Part shown: one piece after another, positions 53,590 to 64,000 of the stretch
How positions within the stretch are numbered: position 1 is the stretch's first letter
How the letters are laid out: every line of letters starts with the position of its first letter
NCBI GenBank assembly: GCA_023231475.1
Contig: JALJEE010000349.1
Coordinates: 1-64,000, forward strand
Reading direction: 5' to 3'
Source of the DNA: Seison nebaliae
Lineage: Eukaryota; Rotifera; Pararotatoria; Seisonacea; Seisonidae
DNA: 64,000 bases
The notes under the pieces: generated by a model
Seen by the model: only the letters and a program-made list of their open reading frames with translations
The model's database searches: none
Told to the model about the DNA's origin: nothing
Made by a program: the position numbers and the translations under genes

Positions 53590-55787
53590 GTTCCATCTCA
53601 ACAACATCAATCGACATCACAACAATCTGATCAATCAAATACGAATAAACTTCCAATGAAACATAGTAGTACAACAAATCTTATTGAGTCTACCTCACAT
53701 CAATATCGTTCTCCAGAACTGAATAATGGATCACATGATTCTATTATCAAACGTCGCATGACATTACAAGGACCGTCAAATTTCCATTTGAATCGTCTCC
53801 ATCACCACAACTCGGTGAATGGAACTAGTGGAAATATTCAGTCTGGGAATAATTCGCAAGTAAATCAAAATTCTGGAGAATATTCTAACGATGAAATGAA
53901 TGTCAATTCTCCAATGATCTTTTCCAACGATCCCCAACCATCATCGTCATCTCGTTATTATAATTCGGAGCAGAGTAGCAAACCGAATAATTATGAAAAT
54001 TCACATTTGCATCGTAGTTTCTCTATGTCTCTAGTTTTCCCTCCTCGAAATCAATCGTCAGTTGACGATTGTCTCATAACTCAACCGTCCACTAATTCGA
54101 ACGGAATGAAAATTGATGATTGTTGTTTTGCTGATTATACGACTGCCTCTGTCACTACACCTAAATCAGATAATTTTCATAATGATTTTCGTTCACCATT
54201 CATTACGAACGAGTTCTCTCCAAAATTGTTAAGACCGAAATTGATGAATATCAATCTCGCATATCTCTCCGAACTATTGGCATATTTATTGCAAACGGAA
54301 GATCAATATAAATGTACGGAAATTAATGAATTGAAAGAGTTGTATAAGATTCATTGTATTCTTCCATTACTATCCACCATTGACGATATGGATATTAAAC
54401 GTTCGAGATATGATGAAAATCATTCAATGATCGAGAACGAAGAATCTATCGTTATTGGTTTCTTTAGTCTCGTCAATAAACTCTTATTCATTGTCGTTGA
54501 TTGGGCAAGACAAACGGCCTACTTCAAAGATTTACCAGTTACTTCACTTTATTTTCTTTTCACTTCAATTCAATTCATTTCATCTTTTTTCATATTAGAT
54601 CGAAGATCAGATTCGATTATTAAAGAATTGTTGGGTAGATTTGTTGTTGATTGAGAGTATGTGGAAACAATATGGAACATATTATAACGATTATGTTAAT
54701 TTGAATAATATTTCAACATTTGTTGCAGTTTGAAATTTTCATTGGAAATTTTTGAAAAATTTTATTTATTCTTTTCAGTTAAACGATCAGGAAATTCGAA
54801 TATCGGACATGCAACAATATTGTATGTCTCAATCGATTTTCAATAAGATTCTCGATTCGATTAGGAAATTATCATCACTCAAATGGAATTATATCGATTA
54901 TATTTCGTTAAAATATCTTATTTTATTTAGTTCAGGTTCAATTTATTCATTTATCGAAATTTTCGATATATTTCAATCATATTTCAGATGCAAATGATTT
55001 GGAGAATATCGGAAGTGTGGAACAATTGCGTGAAAGAATCAGTTGTAGTTTAGCTGAATGTATTTCCAATTATCAGTATGGAGATCAGATGAATGGTGGT
55101 CAATTAAATGAAATGAATCGGAAACGGAATGCTAATTCCATGTCAGTCTCTTCGACCGTCGATGATAAGATAGGAAATCTGCATATGCAATTATTAGAGC
55201 TGAAAGATATTGGGAATCAAATCAAAAACATTTTCATTCATTTGTGGCGAGATAAATATTATAGTTCTCGTTTACGTGATGAAATTGATGGAAGTTTACT
55301 TGCCGAACTATTATCCGGATTAGATGTCACTTCCCAACGACAACAACAACAACAACAAGATAATCTATCATCAATATCACAGGAAATGAAATCAGATTAT
55401 TCATTGAATGATCATCACTCAACGAATATCATCACAACGAGAACAACGCCATCATCAGCTTCATCATCATCAACACCAGCAAATCAGATGATACACAACG
55501 GTACAACAGATCTCTCGTCTGATACGAATAAGAGTAATCATTTAGAAAGAAATGATGTTTCCGGTGAACTCTCAATGTCATTGGCGTCACCTGCATCCTC
55601 ATCCATCATGGTACAACTAAATTGTTCATCAATCGACAACATCAATAAAGATGGAATAGATAATAATTTTGAAAATGAATTATTGATAAATGATTCGAAT
55701 AATGACGTATTCCTCTCCGACTCCTTAACTACGACCACTACAGGAACCACTTGTGTTGTAACAGACAGTGGAGGACGGTTCGATTAG
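50881..55787 (+). CDS. ftz-f1: Nuclear receptor FTZ-F1 (NR5A group)
   Basis: Transcription factor of the NR5A group, binding DNA as a monomer. Exons 50881-50938, 51006-51131, 51197-51337, 51472-51591, 51633-51788, 51845-54537, 54599-54727, 54779-54935 and 54988-55787 sum to 1459 residues. The DNA-binding domain (40-105) has [26 protein letters not shown] and [14 protein letters not shown]; the FTZ-F1 box follows ([17 protein letters not shown]). A hinge of about 850 residues is full of Gln and Asn runs. The ligand-binding domain spans about 1000-1300 ([32 protein letters not shown]), with an AF-2 helix at [10 protein letters not shown]. About 155 Ser/Thr-rich residues follow AF-2, where NR5A proteins normally end. 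All eight introns start GTT. The start ATG follows an in-frame stop, but upstream exons are possible. Confidence 0.93.
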
Positions 55788-56550
55788 TATTCTCCTTCTC
55801 AAAATAATTCGAGTTTCTATGTCAACCAATAATCTGATCATTCATCCTCATATTTTTTATGGAGCAGCAGCAACCCATTAGCAAATATCAATACGACTAC
55901 ACAAAAATATTCTTTTTCTTTTCCAAAAAAATAAGAGCTCCATTTTTTTAGAAATTCATTTCCTCTGACTAACTTCATCTTTTCTTCCTCATCCAAAAAT
56001 CATTTCCCAATTCTCATCATTTTCATAGAATTCATCGAATTATCGTCAACACTACCGTAAAGACTAACCGAGTCATCCACTATTGTACTTTTCCCCTTCC
56101 AATCATTAGGAATACCATTCATTCTTTTAAGAGATAAGAAAACTCTGATTGGAAAATTGATATTCCATCGAGATAAAAACTATTGACGGAATGTTACGAT
56201 AAATTTTTTTCCTAAAATAAGGAGAAATTTTATTTCCAATCTTTCATCGGATTTTAAGATAATTTTTCGTCGATCTATAAAATTGACAACAGATATTGGA
56301 ATTATATTCATTCTATAATTTCTCTTATTTATTATTCATATTTGCGATTCTTTGTTTTTCCACATTTTTCCTCTTCTCTTTTTTTCTCAATTTCATTCAA
56401 ACTTCTCATATTTTCATTTTCAAAGTAAGTTTCAAAAAAAAAATCACAATTCTCCTGTACAGATTTTTTTTTCCTGAATGATTAAAATTCGATTTTCAAA
56501 ATTAGATGAAATTATCATTCTTTCTATAATTTGTTTCCATTCCTATCAAA

Positions 56551-56587
56551 CAGACATACACATACATACACACACACATATACACTC
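56551..56587. repeat. CA-rich microsatellite
   Basis: Imperfect (CA)n/(CATA)n run. Simple sequence, probably 3'-flanking of FTZ-F1. Confidence 0.8.
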
Positions 56588-57569
56588 AACATCCATCAAA
56601 CATAAATTCTATGCATAGTACTCTCGATCTATTTCTTTCCACTTTTCACATATTCTTCGATCTTCTTCAAATAATAATTATTTGTATTATTTGACTTGCG
56701 TAGATATCATACATCACCTTTTCATAATTTAATTAAAACACTCATATCAATTGTTACAAAATGAAGAAAGTTATTTACATTTTCTATAAAATACACAAAT
56801 TTTTCATCGTCATCAACTAACATCAACACCAATACTATTACTATTAATTATTATTATGAATTGCAGCTTTTCATCCTATTTTCCAGGAAAGATAAATGAT
56901 CGTATTTTCTATTAATTTTATTTAATTTTCCCCAAATCAAAATAAACATGTGTTCCATGATGTTATTCTATTCATTTCCAAAATTCCTATTCACTCAGCT
57001 ACAAGTGCTCTAATGTTTTATAATAATTTTTCTCCATTTCATTTTAACCAATTCTTGAACAACTATTATTCTGAAAAGAGAAAATTATTCGCATAATTTC
57101 AATATAAGAAAGAATTAATTAAGTTAAAAAAAACGGAGAATTGAAGGCGGATAATTCGATTAATATTTTAATATTTCAAATGGAATTCTACCATTATTTG
57201 CAGTTATCCAAAATTTCCTGTCTTCTTCCTCCATATCGCTAACCTAACAATAAGAATTGGGAAAAATTTTGGGTCGCCATAATTTCGTTAGTTGTTACTC
57301 CATATTCTAAAACTATGTAATAAGTGAATATTCATGTTTGCTTTAATTGATTAATAGAAAGTTAATGATATAAGAAAATGAAAATTTAATGGAATTGACT
57401 TCATTTTATTCTTAGAACTTAAAGTTTATGATATTCTGAATAATTGAATGCGAGAAATATATGCGAATGTGAAGTGTGGCGTTCACCGGTTTTCATTACT
57501 TGTTTTCACTACTTTAGGTTCAGTTACTGTTTTCTGATATTTAATTAATCATCATATAAACGTCATATT

Positions 57570-57730
57570 TTTTTTTTAGGGAAATTCCTGTCGGGATAAA
57601 TTGAAACTTTTGATCAATCTCCTCTACGCTCGGCGGTAGGAGATCTCTACGTTGCGTGAGACGTGTGTCCCATCGTTGTGGCGTTGGGAACGTGCGTAGA
57701 CCACTGGGCTTCACACGCCCCAGATATTGT
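57570..57730. other. GC-rich hairpin-forming block
   Basis: The segment around 57618-57705 can form a hairpin (TCTCC...GGAGA with ACC/GGT nearer the loop) followed by a second, longer one (TCTACG...CGTAGA enclosing TCCCA...TGGGA). GC content here is about half, in a window that is mostly around 30%. It could be a structured RNA gene or a fragment of an older element. It does not match tRNA, 5S rRNA or the spliceosomal RNAs that I can recognise. Confidence 0.35.
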
Positions 57731-58064
57731 TAGATGTTTAACTCGAAATTGAGATTATTCCTCGTGGAAAACGGAAAACATGTTTCGACTTTTCGGAACA
57801 ATAAATAACTATGTTTTTCCCCGTTAATTTCCGATTAGTTAATTTCCAAGTAAGGGAATTCTGTTTATTTTAAAAGCTACTTAAACGATCTTTATGAAGA
57901 GGAATGTTGACTCAGAATATTCAACTGTATATCTGGTTAAACATACAGCAGTAGAAGAAGGAAATATCAATATATTGATTGATAGTTGTAACCGAAGTGG
58001 CTGTTAAACCAGGAATACCGGAGCTGTATTCGGTTTAGAGCAGAATTTACTCTCTATTTCATTT

Positions 58065-58155
58065 TCGGAGAGGAATTCACGCAAATATCCGAGCGGAATT
58101 CCGTCGACTATCGAAATATTATTCGGAGAGGAATGCACCTAAATAGTGAGAGCAG
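58065..58155 (+). repeat. Two-copy 23-bp direct repeat
   Basis: TCGGAGAGGAATTCACGCAA at 58065 and TCGGAGAGGAATGCACCTAA at 58133, both followed by ATA, are direct copies 68 bp apart. A related GAGCGGAATTCC lies between them. They sit in the GC-shifted block and have no coding frame. Confidence 0.6.
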
Positions 58156-58982
58156 CATGTTCAGCTCAGGTTCCAAGCGCAGTTAGAATGATTTTCTCGC
58201 CGAAATGGAGTTAATATTAAACTGCATTTGCCTCTCTGATATCCAAAGATGAGAGTGAATTTCTCTTCGAAAATCAGAGTGAAATCCTCTCCAAAAACAA
58301 ATTAGAGGGTCAATGAAAACAATGGGTGAATACCACTCCGTGCCATATAAAAAATAAACTTAAAACTTTCTAACTAACCAGAGAGTTTCTCACAATTGTC
58401 AGTACAATTGTTTAAAAAAAAGCTGTCTCTTTTTACCAATTAAAGTATGCTTTAAATAAAAGATTTAACGAAATGTTTATGGAAGTAAAAATTTTGATTG
58501 AATGAGGAGAAGGTATGAAACAAAAAAAGTATTTAAGGTCTTTTTTTCTAATTTCCGATGAAAGGAAGACCAATCTCACGCCCAATCAAAACTTCCATAC
58601 ATTCAATTTTTATATTGAACCAAGTATCAAGTTTCACTGGAAATTATGTTGAAATGGGAACCTCGTAGAACAAACACTGTGCTGACTGATTGCATGATGA
58701 TAATTTATAAAAGTCTTTTCTATTTTCCTCGAGTTGCGTGATAATGTAAATTAAAATTGCTAGTTTTTAGTTGGAATATATTGTGGAAGATTTTTATTAA
58801 TCGCAATTAACAGAATCACTTCATTCATTTCCTGTTTTTTGAAAAATAAAAAGAAATCACGCTTATCTCGAATAGAATTCTTATTAATTCTCAAAACAAT
58901 TAAAATTCTGTTCTATTAGTCGGATAGTTATTTCACGGTGGATTCCACGTTTGATTATATTTCTAATTATTACGACATAGAA

Positions 58983-60647
58983 ATGTTGAGAAAAAATGAC
59001 AATGTTGAAGAAGATGATGGTGAAAATGATGATTACAATCAACCAGTTTATGGTCTATGTTACGAGATCACAGAATTGCAGGAATTGAAGAAACAATTGA
59101 TTTGTTTGAATGTTGGAGGTGTACGGTTTAAAGTTATGCAGTGTACATTGCAACGATTACCAGATACTATATTGGGTAATATCAATGTACCGGGTCAAGA
59201 GTGGGTGAAAGAAGAGTTTTATGATAATATCAATAAAGAGTATTTCTTTGATCGGAATCCTGTAATTTTTGGTTATATACTTAACTTCTTTCGAACTGGA
59301 GAATTACATATCCCACAAGACAAATGTGGTGCCAGCATTAGAAAGGAATTCGATTTCTGGGGAATTAATGATGGTGACATCTCAGCTTGCTGTTGGTTAT
59401 CATATTCTCAAGTGAAGAAGAATCGTATACTTCTTGAAGATTTGGAGAATGAACTCAAAGCCAAATTATCCCATATGAATAAAGCACTACCGTGTGATTT
59501 GAGCAAAATTATGGAATCGGATACAATGGATAATGCGAACGTACAAATGTTATGGAAGAAATGTTATGAAGAACAACAAAAAAGGAATGTAATGGCATCA
59601 CAAAAATTGTCTTGTTATAAGAAATTTCAAAGATTCCGACAGGAAACTTATGAGATAATGAACGACCATCAAAAATCTTTGGTCTCCATGGTTACCACAT
59701 TTTTGAATTTTATTTAACTCAATTTAATTGTTAATTGCCCACAGATTTATGCGGTTTTCCTCATGATTGTTACTTTAACATCGATTGTGGTTTATGTATT
59801 TGAAACGCACAAAATAACTATGACCGGTTACTTGAAGAATGAGACAACTTCAGAATTAACGATCTTTGAAGATCCACTACAAGATTTAATTGGTTGTCTT
59901 AATAATAGTCAATGTGAAATAAGGAGAAATCGAAAATTATTCGAATTTGATTTTTGGATACAAATCTTCTTTTCTTTCGACATTTTCGTTCGACTTTGCG
60001 TCTGTCCATCAATCAAAGTTTTTTTCAGGAATTTTTTCAATTGGAATGATCTATTATCAATTGTTCCATTTTATGTTAATATCGGAGTGATTATTTTAAA
60101 TGGACATACTAATTTGGCGGACATCATCACCCAAACTACTATCCTCTCACATTCGAAAACATCCCTAACCGGTATCCTAAGAATCCTTCAAGTGACACGA
60201 ATTCTGAAGTTGATGAAACATTTTTCAGGAACGAAAGTTCTTTTCTATACCTTCAAGTCCAGTGTCAGTGAAATACTATTAATAATCGTTTTCATCGCTT
60301 TACTGACTTTGTTATTTGGAGCAACGATGTTTTTCACCGAATCGACCCATCAGTATAAAAATATCGGTGATGCATTCTGGTGGGCGGTTGTCACAGCGAC
60401 CACTGTTGGATTTGGAGATTTTGTTCCCACGACTGTTATCGGATATATAATTGGAGGTATTTGTGCAATTAGCGGAATGTTGGTCGTTGCGTTCACGGTA
60501 CCGGTTGGCGTAAGTAACTTTACATTGTTCTATGGACATGCTCAATCTCGATTGCAGCATGGAAAGCGAATGAAGAAGCAGAAAGATCGAATGAAAAAAC
60601 TTGTTCAATTAAATACAATGAACAGACTCGCTTATTCGAAACATTGA
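58983..60647 (+). CDS. Shaw-like voltage-gated K+ channel, copy A
   Basis: Pore-forming subunit of a voltage-gated potassium channel in the plasma membrane, 536 residues from exons 58983-59690 and 59745-60647. The T1 tetramerisation domain (about 38-150) has LNVGGVRF, FFDRNPVIF and the zinc site HIPQDKC...CCW typical of Shaw (Kv3). S1 begins right after the 54-nt intron (donor GTTACC); S2 has FDFWIQIFFSFDIFVRL; S4 is ILRILQVTRILKLMKHF with one Arg replaced by Gln; the filter is TTVGFGD. The S6 PVP hinge reads TVPVGV. ATG 58983 is used because the frame upstream lacks another ATG; a TTAG at 58917-58920 may end a leader intron, so a further 5' exon is possible. Paralogue of the next gene. Confidence 0.88.
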
Positions 60648-61421
60648 ATATAATTATAGATTTGATCTAATTTTCTCTGCATTTGTTCAATTATATCGTA
60701 CGCATGTTAAGAACAATGCTTAAAAAAAATTTCTCCTTTCTTCTTTATAAAAATATAAACAAGACGCTTCTCAAATGATTGTTTTGGAGGTAAAATAAAA
60801 ACTTTGGAAAGAAAATCGATAATTCATAGAGTCTGATAATGCTACTACATCTTTCAATCTATGTAATGCGATAGTCCCTTCAATGACCGAGGTAAAGTTA
60901 TGTTGTTTTTTTTTCGAGAAGTTAATCGATATTTTCAGCAGTTATTTCTCCTTACATTCGTGTTATCTTGTATTTTACTTGACTATGACTATGGTTTCCA
61001 ACGTAACTATGCAATTATAGGATATAAGAACAATATATTGATAATAATCGACGGCGCCTTTATTTCCTCATGAAAAGACTAACAAGTCTTATTTACTTCA
61101 AACGTCGGGAGGAAGGCAAACGAGAGGTAACTGCTAGGAACGAGTAATTTTGCATGTAATCACTCTCATTAAATCCAATTGGGCTATTTGTTTCTAAAAT
61201 AGGTATTATTCATGAAAATTCTTTGAAAAATTTTATTTTTTTAATTTCCAAGTTAGACAATGTCATAACATTTCCTCGAAAACTTCCAGCAACAAATTTC
61301 TATGAATCATCGACCATATCGAACAAAACTTTCCACCTTTATTTGCTCATAATTCACAATTTGTTTTCCAGTTTTTTTGTTATGATTTAAACTTTTAGAC
61401 TTTCAATTCACATAGTCAGAT
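60648..61421. other. Intergenic spacer between the two channel genes
   Basis: AT-rich, with no gene seen. A pyrimidine-rich AG acceptor (AAACTTTTAG at about 61389-61398) lies 23 nt before the start of the second channel, as if a leader exon or trans-spliced leader joins there. Confidence 0.4.
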
Positions 61422-63143
61422 ATGCCTTTAGGAAAATTAAACCCATTAGAGACCGATGAAGATGTTGATGAACCAGCTTCGATGGCTCCTGTTATCCACG
61501 GGAAAGATCGAAAAGAAGCTAAGAAACAAATGATTTGTATTAATGTCAGTGGAATTCGGTTCAATGTCATGAAATTTACTTTAAGACGTCTTCCTCATAC
61601 GATATTGGGGAATATCATAATGAAAGAAAAGAGTTGGGTACACGATGAATTTTATGATCCGATAAATAATGAATATTTTTTTGATCGGAATCCTTTAATT
61701 TTCGCTTACGTCCTGAACTTCTATCGCACTGGCGAATTGCATATTCCTCACGATAAATGTGGTTCAAGCATCAAACGGGAATTGGATTTTTGGGGAATAA
61801 ATGAGGGTGACATTCAAGCGTGTTGTTGGTTGAATTACAGTAAATTTAAGAATCATCGAAACATTCTTCATGATTTTGAGTTGGAAATGAATGAAATTCA
61901 ATACAAAGTAAAATCTTCAAATAAAGACAAAGATTCGAGGAAATCGAAGAGAACCTTAGATGATTCAGATACCGAACTGAAAATAGATGACGTGGTGACA
62001 GCGTCCTTAAATTATGATATTGATTTGAAGGAATTGGCAAGTAAAGTCCACCAAATTAATTCAAGGAGTAATAATAATTTAAAAGATGAGAAAGAACATT
62101 CGACGAGTGTGGATGTTAAAGAGAAAGGAAATCTGACGAAAGTTCGTTGTTGGTTGAATCGAACGATCGAGAACTCGTGGTCTACTCCTGCGTCGATTGT
62201 TTATTCGGTTTTATTTCTACTTTTAGTTGCCACTTCGATTAGTGCATATGTCCTTTCAACACACAAATATTATATGAAGGCACATTATAACCAAACAGTG
62301 AGTGGTGGTTGGATGACTTATATCAGAGACGTAGATTCGATTAACAGTTGTAAATATGATAGTTCATGTCAATTATATATTAGTAGGACGTTGATTGAAA
62401 TGGATTTTTGGATACAAATATTATTCACGTTGGAATTGGTTCTCAGGATAATAATTTGTAAATCGCTGAAGAAATTTTTCAGTAATTTTTTCAATTGGAA
62501 TGATATTTTATCCTTATTACCGTTTTATGTGGAATTGGGGATGATCATTCATATGGAACAAGAGATTATTTCATATTCATACTTATTAGAACAATTATGC
62601 AAATATCCGTCCGTTATTACTTGGATGAACTTATTCCGAATACTTCGTGTTACTCGAATTTTAAAGTTATTGAAACATTTCTCCGATATCAAAGTTCTTT
62701 ATTACACAGTCAAATCGAGTATAAAAGAATTATTTTTAATCAATATACTTATTGCTATTCTCACATTATTCTTTGGCTCTATCATGTATTTTGCTGAAGA
62801 TAAAAAGAATTATCCGAGTCTTCCCGAATCACTTTGGTGGGCTCTAATAACCGCAACTACTGTCGGTTATGGGGATTTCGTACCCAAAACCTTTTTCGGA
62901 TATGTAGTTGGAAGTGTCTGCGCGATCACCGGAATGTTAGTCGTCGCTTTTACCGTTCCGGTCGGTGTGAGTAATTTCACTTTGTTCTATGGCTACGCAC
63001 AATCTCGATTACAACATAAGAAGCGAATGAAGAAGCAGAAAGAGAATCTGAAGAAAATGGTAGCCCAAAAAAATAGAAAGAGAAAAATTCGGGTTGCTAA
63101 TTTGTTTGGAGCATTTAAATCGAAGAAAAGTTTAAGAAACTAA
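61422..63143 (+). CDS. Shaw-like voltage-gated K+ channel, copy B
   Basis: Single-exon channel subunit of 573 residues. The T1 domain (about 35-150) has INVSGIRF, FFDRNPLIF and the zinc-site residues HIPHDKC...CCW. A charged linker of about 100 residues follows before S1 (IVYSVLFLLLVATSISAYVL). S4 is LFRILRVTRILKLLKHF with five basic residues, the selectivity filter is the standard TTVGYGD, and S6 has VVAFTVPVGVSNF, again with TVP in place of PVP. The C-terminus is short and very basic (KKRMKKQKENLKKM). It shares long identical blocks with copy A, so the two arose by tandem duplication, but it lacks the intron of copy A. It is probably expressed in neurons or muscle, by family analogy. Confidence 0.92.
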   Translation: MPLGKLNPLETDEDVDEPASMAPVIHGKDRKEAKKQMICINVSGIRFNVMKFTLRRLPHTILGNIIMKEKSWVHDEFYDPINNEYFFDRNPLIFAYVLNFYRTGELHIPHDKCGSSIKRELDFWGINEGDIQACCWLNYSKFKNHRNILHDFELEMNEIQYKVKSSNKDKDSRKSKRTLDDSDTELKIDDVVTASLNYDIDLKELASKVHQINSRSNNNLKDEKEHSTSVDVKEKGNLTKVRCWLNRTIENSWSTPASIVYSVLFLLLVATSISAYVLSTHKYYMKAHYNQTVSGGWMTYIRDVDSINSCKYDSSCQLYISRTLIEMDFWIQILFTLELVLRIIICKSLKKFFSNFFNWNDILSLLPFYVELGMIIHMEQEIISYSYLLEQLCKYPSVITWMNLFRILRVTRILKLLKHFSDIKVLYYTVKSSIKELFLINILIAILTLFFGSIMYFAEDKKNYPSLPESLWWALITATTVGYGDFVPKTFFGYVVGSVCAITGMLVVAFTVPVGVSNFTLFYGYAQSRLQHKKRMKKQKENLKKMVAQKNRKRKIRVANLFGAFKSKKSLRN

Positions 63144-64000
63144 TTAACATTTGCTTTTTACATTCCCTTGCATAATGACATCTTCACTTTCAATTACTTA
63201 TCAAATAAAATATTTTATTCTTCCTAACCATCCGTCCATTAGTGGTACGAAGTGGTCATTCCTTAGTACTTCTAACAGTCTTTTCACATTTAATTGAGAA
63301 AGAATGAACATAGTTTCAATTTGACTCTTAATTGTCACAGGAACGCAAGGATAATTTTTTAGTTCAATGTCAATTTATTATTATTCTCAACATTCTTCTT
63401 TCTTCTGATATTTTAGTCTGTCTGATGAGACATCCACTACATATACTATCACTAAGATACTAGTTGGAGAGATGATGGAACTGCATGAATGATAAGAACT
63501 ATCAACTTCCCCCTAAATAGCAGATGTTGCGAACGTAATTTCTTTTTGAATCTCTTCTCCTATGCAATCTTATGAACATAGATGTCACTCTTGAAAAATT
63601 TTTCCAATGTTTAAATTTATTTACTGATATACATGAGAAAATATTGCCTGAACAATTTCATTATTTTCAAACAAATTTCATTTTTTTCATCGGTATAAAT
63701 TCTCTCATATCAAATGTTTGGACTCAAATCATAATCGTTACCTTAAGAAAATAAGCATTTTCTTTTTTATCATCATCATTGCCATCATTACAATTCTATA
63801 CAACTAGAAAAGTTTTAACAATAACTTTATATTTCTTTTAATATTCAAGGTCTCTCACTCTTTCTCTCATAATGACAACGTCATAGGAGTTTCCTATCAT
63901 AGGACAAACATGAACGGATTTTTTCGTTAAATGTATACATGATCTAATGTTTCCGTTCGATTCACTATCTATAAAATTTATTTTACTTTTTCCCATGTCA
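63144..64000. other. Terminal intergenic stretch
   Basis: No gene supported. A 60-codon open frame at 63572-63754 has no motif and the composition expected by chance. The next gene lies outside the window. Confidence 0.4.

Larger units (their letters stand above)
55788..58982. other. Intergenic region between FTZ-F1 and Kv channel genes
   Basis: The first part is T-rich and probably FTZ-F1 3' UTR. A CA-rich microsatellite lies at 56551-56587. From about 57570 to 58340 base composition shifts to visibly higher GC, with hairpin-forming segments and a duplicated 23-bp word; no open frame of note is present there. The last 600 bp are ordinary AT-rich DNA and should include the promoter of the first channel gene. 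Confidence 0.45.

Noticed and set aside
51907-53600. Poly-Gln/Asn tracts as a separate repeat element
   Set aside because: They are in frame within the FTZ-F1 hinge between confirmed domains and are best read as coding low-complexity sequence.
54538-54654. FTZ-F1 ending at 54654 with a truncated ligand-binding domain
   Set aside because: The segment 54538-54598 is a 61-nt intron; splicing gives the expected NR5A helices in the following exons.
58938-58982. Extended start of Kv copy A at 58938
   Set aside because: That codon is GTG; the first ATG in frame is 58983. A real upstream exon remains possible.

Overview
This is a eukaryotic nuclear window from an animal. It is very AT-rich, and its genes are broken by introns of mostly 40-80 bp. 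The gene set includes an NR5A (FTZ-F1) nuclear receptor, Shaw-type voltage-gated K+ channels, the splicing factors SF3B3 and SMNDC1, mitochondrial ribosomal protein MRPS18B, MARCHF5, hexokinase and the ciliary protein CFAP43. A CFAP43 orthologue implies motile cilia or flagellated sperm. With FBXW10 also present, and judged from remembered family distributions, a small-bodied ciliated invertebrate (spiralian-like) fits better than a nematode or mite. The species cannot be fixed from the sequence alone. No prokaryotic, organellar, viral or CRISPR features were seen.

Layout. At 0.8-4.6 kb a minus-strand gene encodes a large protein with four zinc-finger modules resembling FLYWCH or Mutator-transposase fingers. 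It is followed by about 10 kb with no recognisable gene, except one foldback element at 8.7-8.9 kb. From 14.8 to 27.8 kb genes are packed tightly: SMNDC1 (+), FBXW10 (-), a tiny spliced gene (+) whose start lies only 26 bp from that of FBXW10, SF3B3 (-) and an unrecognised multi-exon gene (-). The 27.8-30.4 kb stretch is repeat-rich: a degenerate ~30-bp tandem array and a decayed FLYWCH-like fragment. CFAP43 (+) fills 30.4-37.3 kb. A tandem pair of genes for secreted eight-cysteine peptides follows, then MRPS18B (+) and hexokinase (-). At 43.4-47.2 kb lie an intronless ARF-like GTPase (+), ZNHIT6 (+), a type I membrane protein (-) and MARCHF5 (-). FTZ-F1 spans 50.9-55.8 kb, and two Shaw-like Kv channel genes close the window (59.0-63.1 kb).

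The clearest window-wide oddity is in splicing. I placed about 47 introns by frame continuity and homology, and all but three begin with GTT, where animals normally use GTA or GTG. Using GTT as the donor rule resolved several apparent reading-frame breaks. Multi-exon models whose summed coding length is an exact multiple of three are SMNDC1, FBXW10, SF3B3, MRPS18B, hexokinase, MARCHF5, FTZ-F1, both cysteine-rich peptides and the membrane protein.

The genes do not form one pathway. They look like ordinary housekeeping, ciliary and neuronal genes of a compact genome, with frequent convergent or divergent pairs only a few to a few hundred bases apart. All homology calls are from remembered family sequences; no database search was run.
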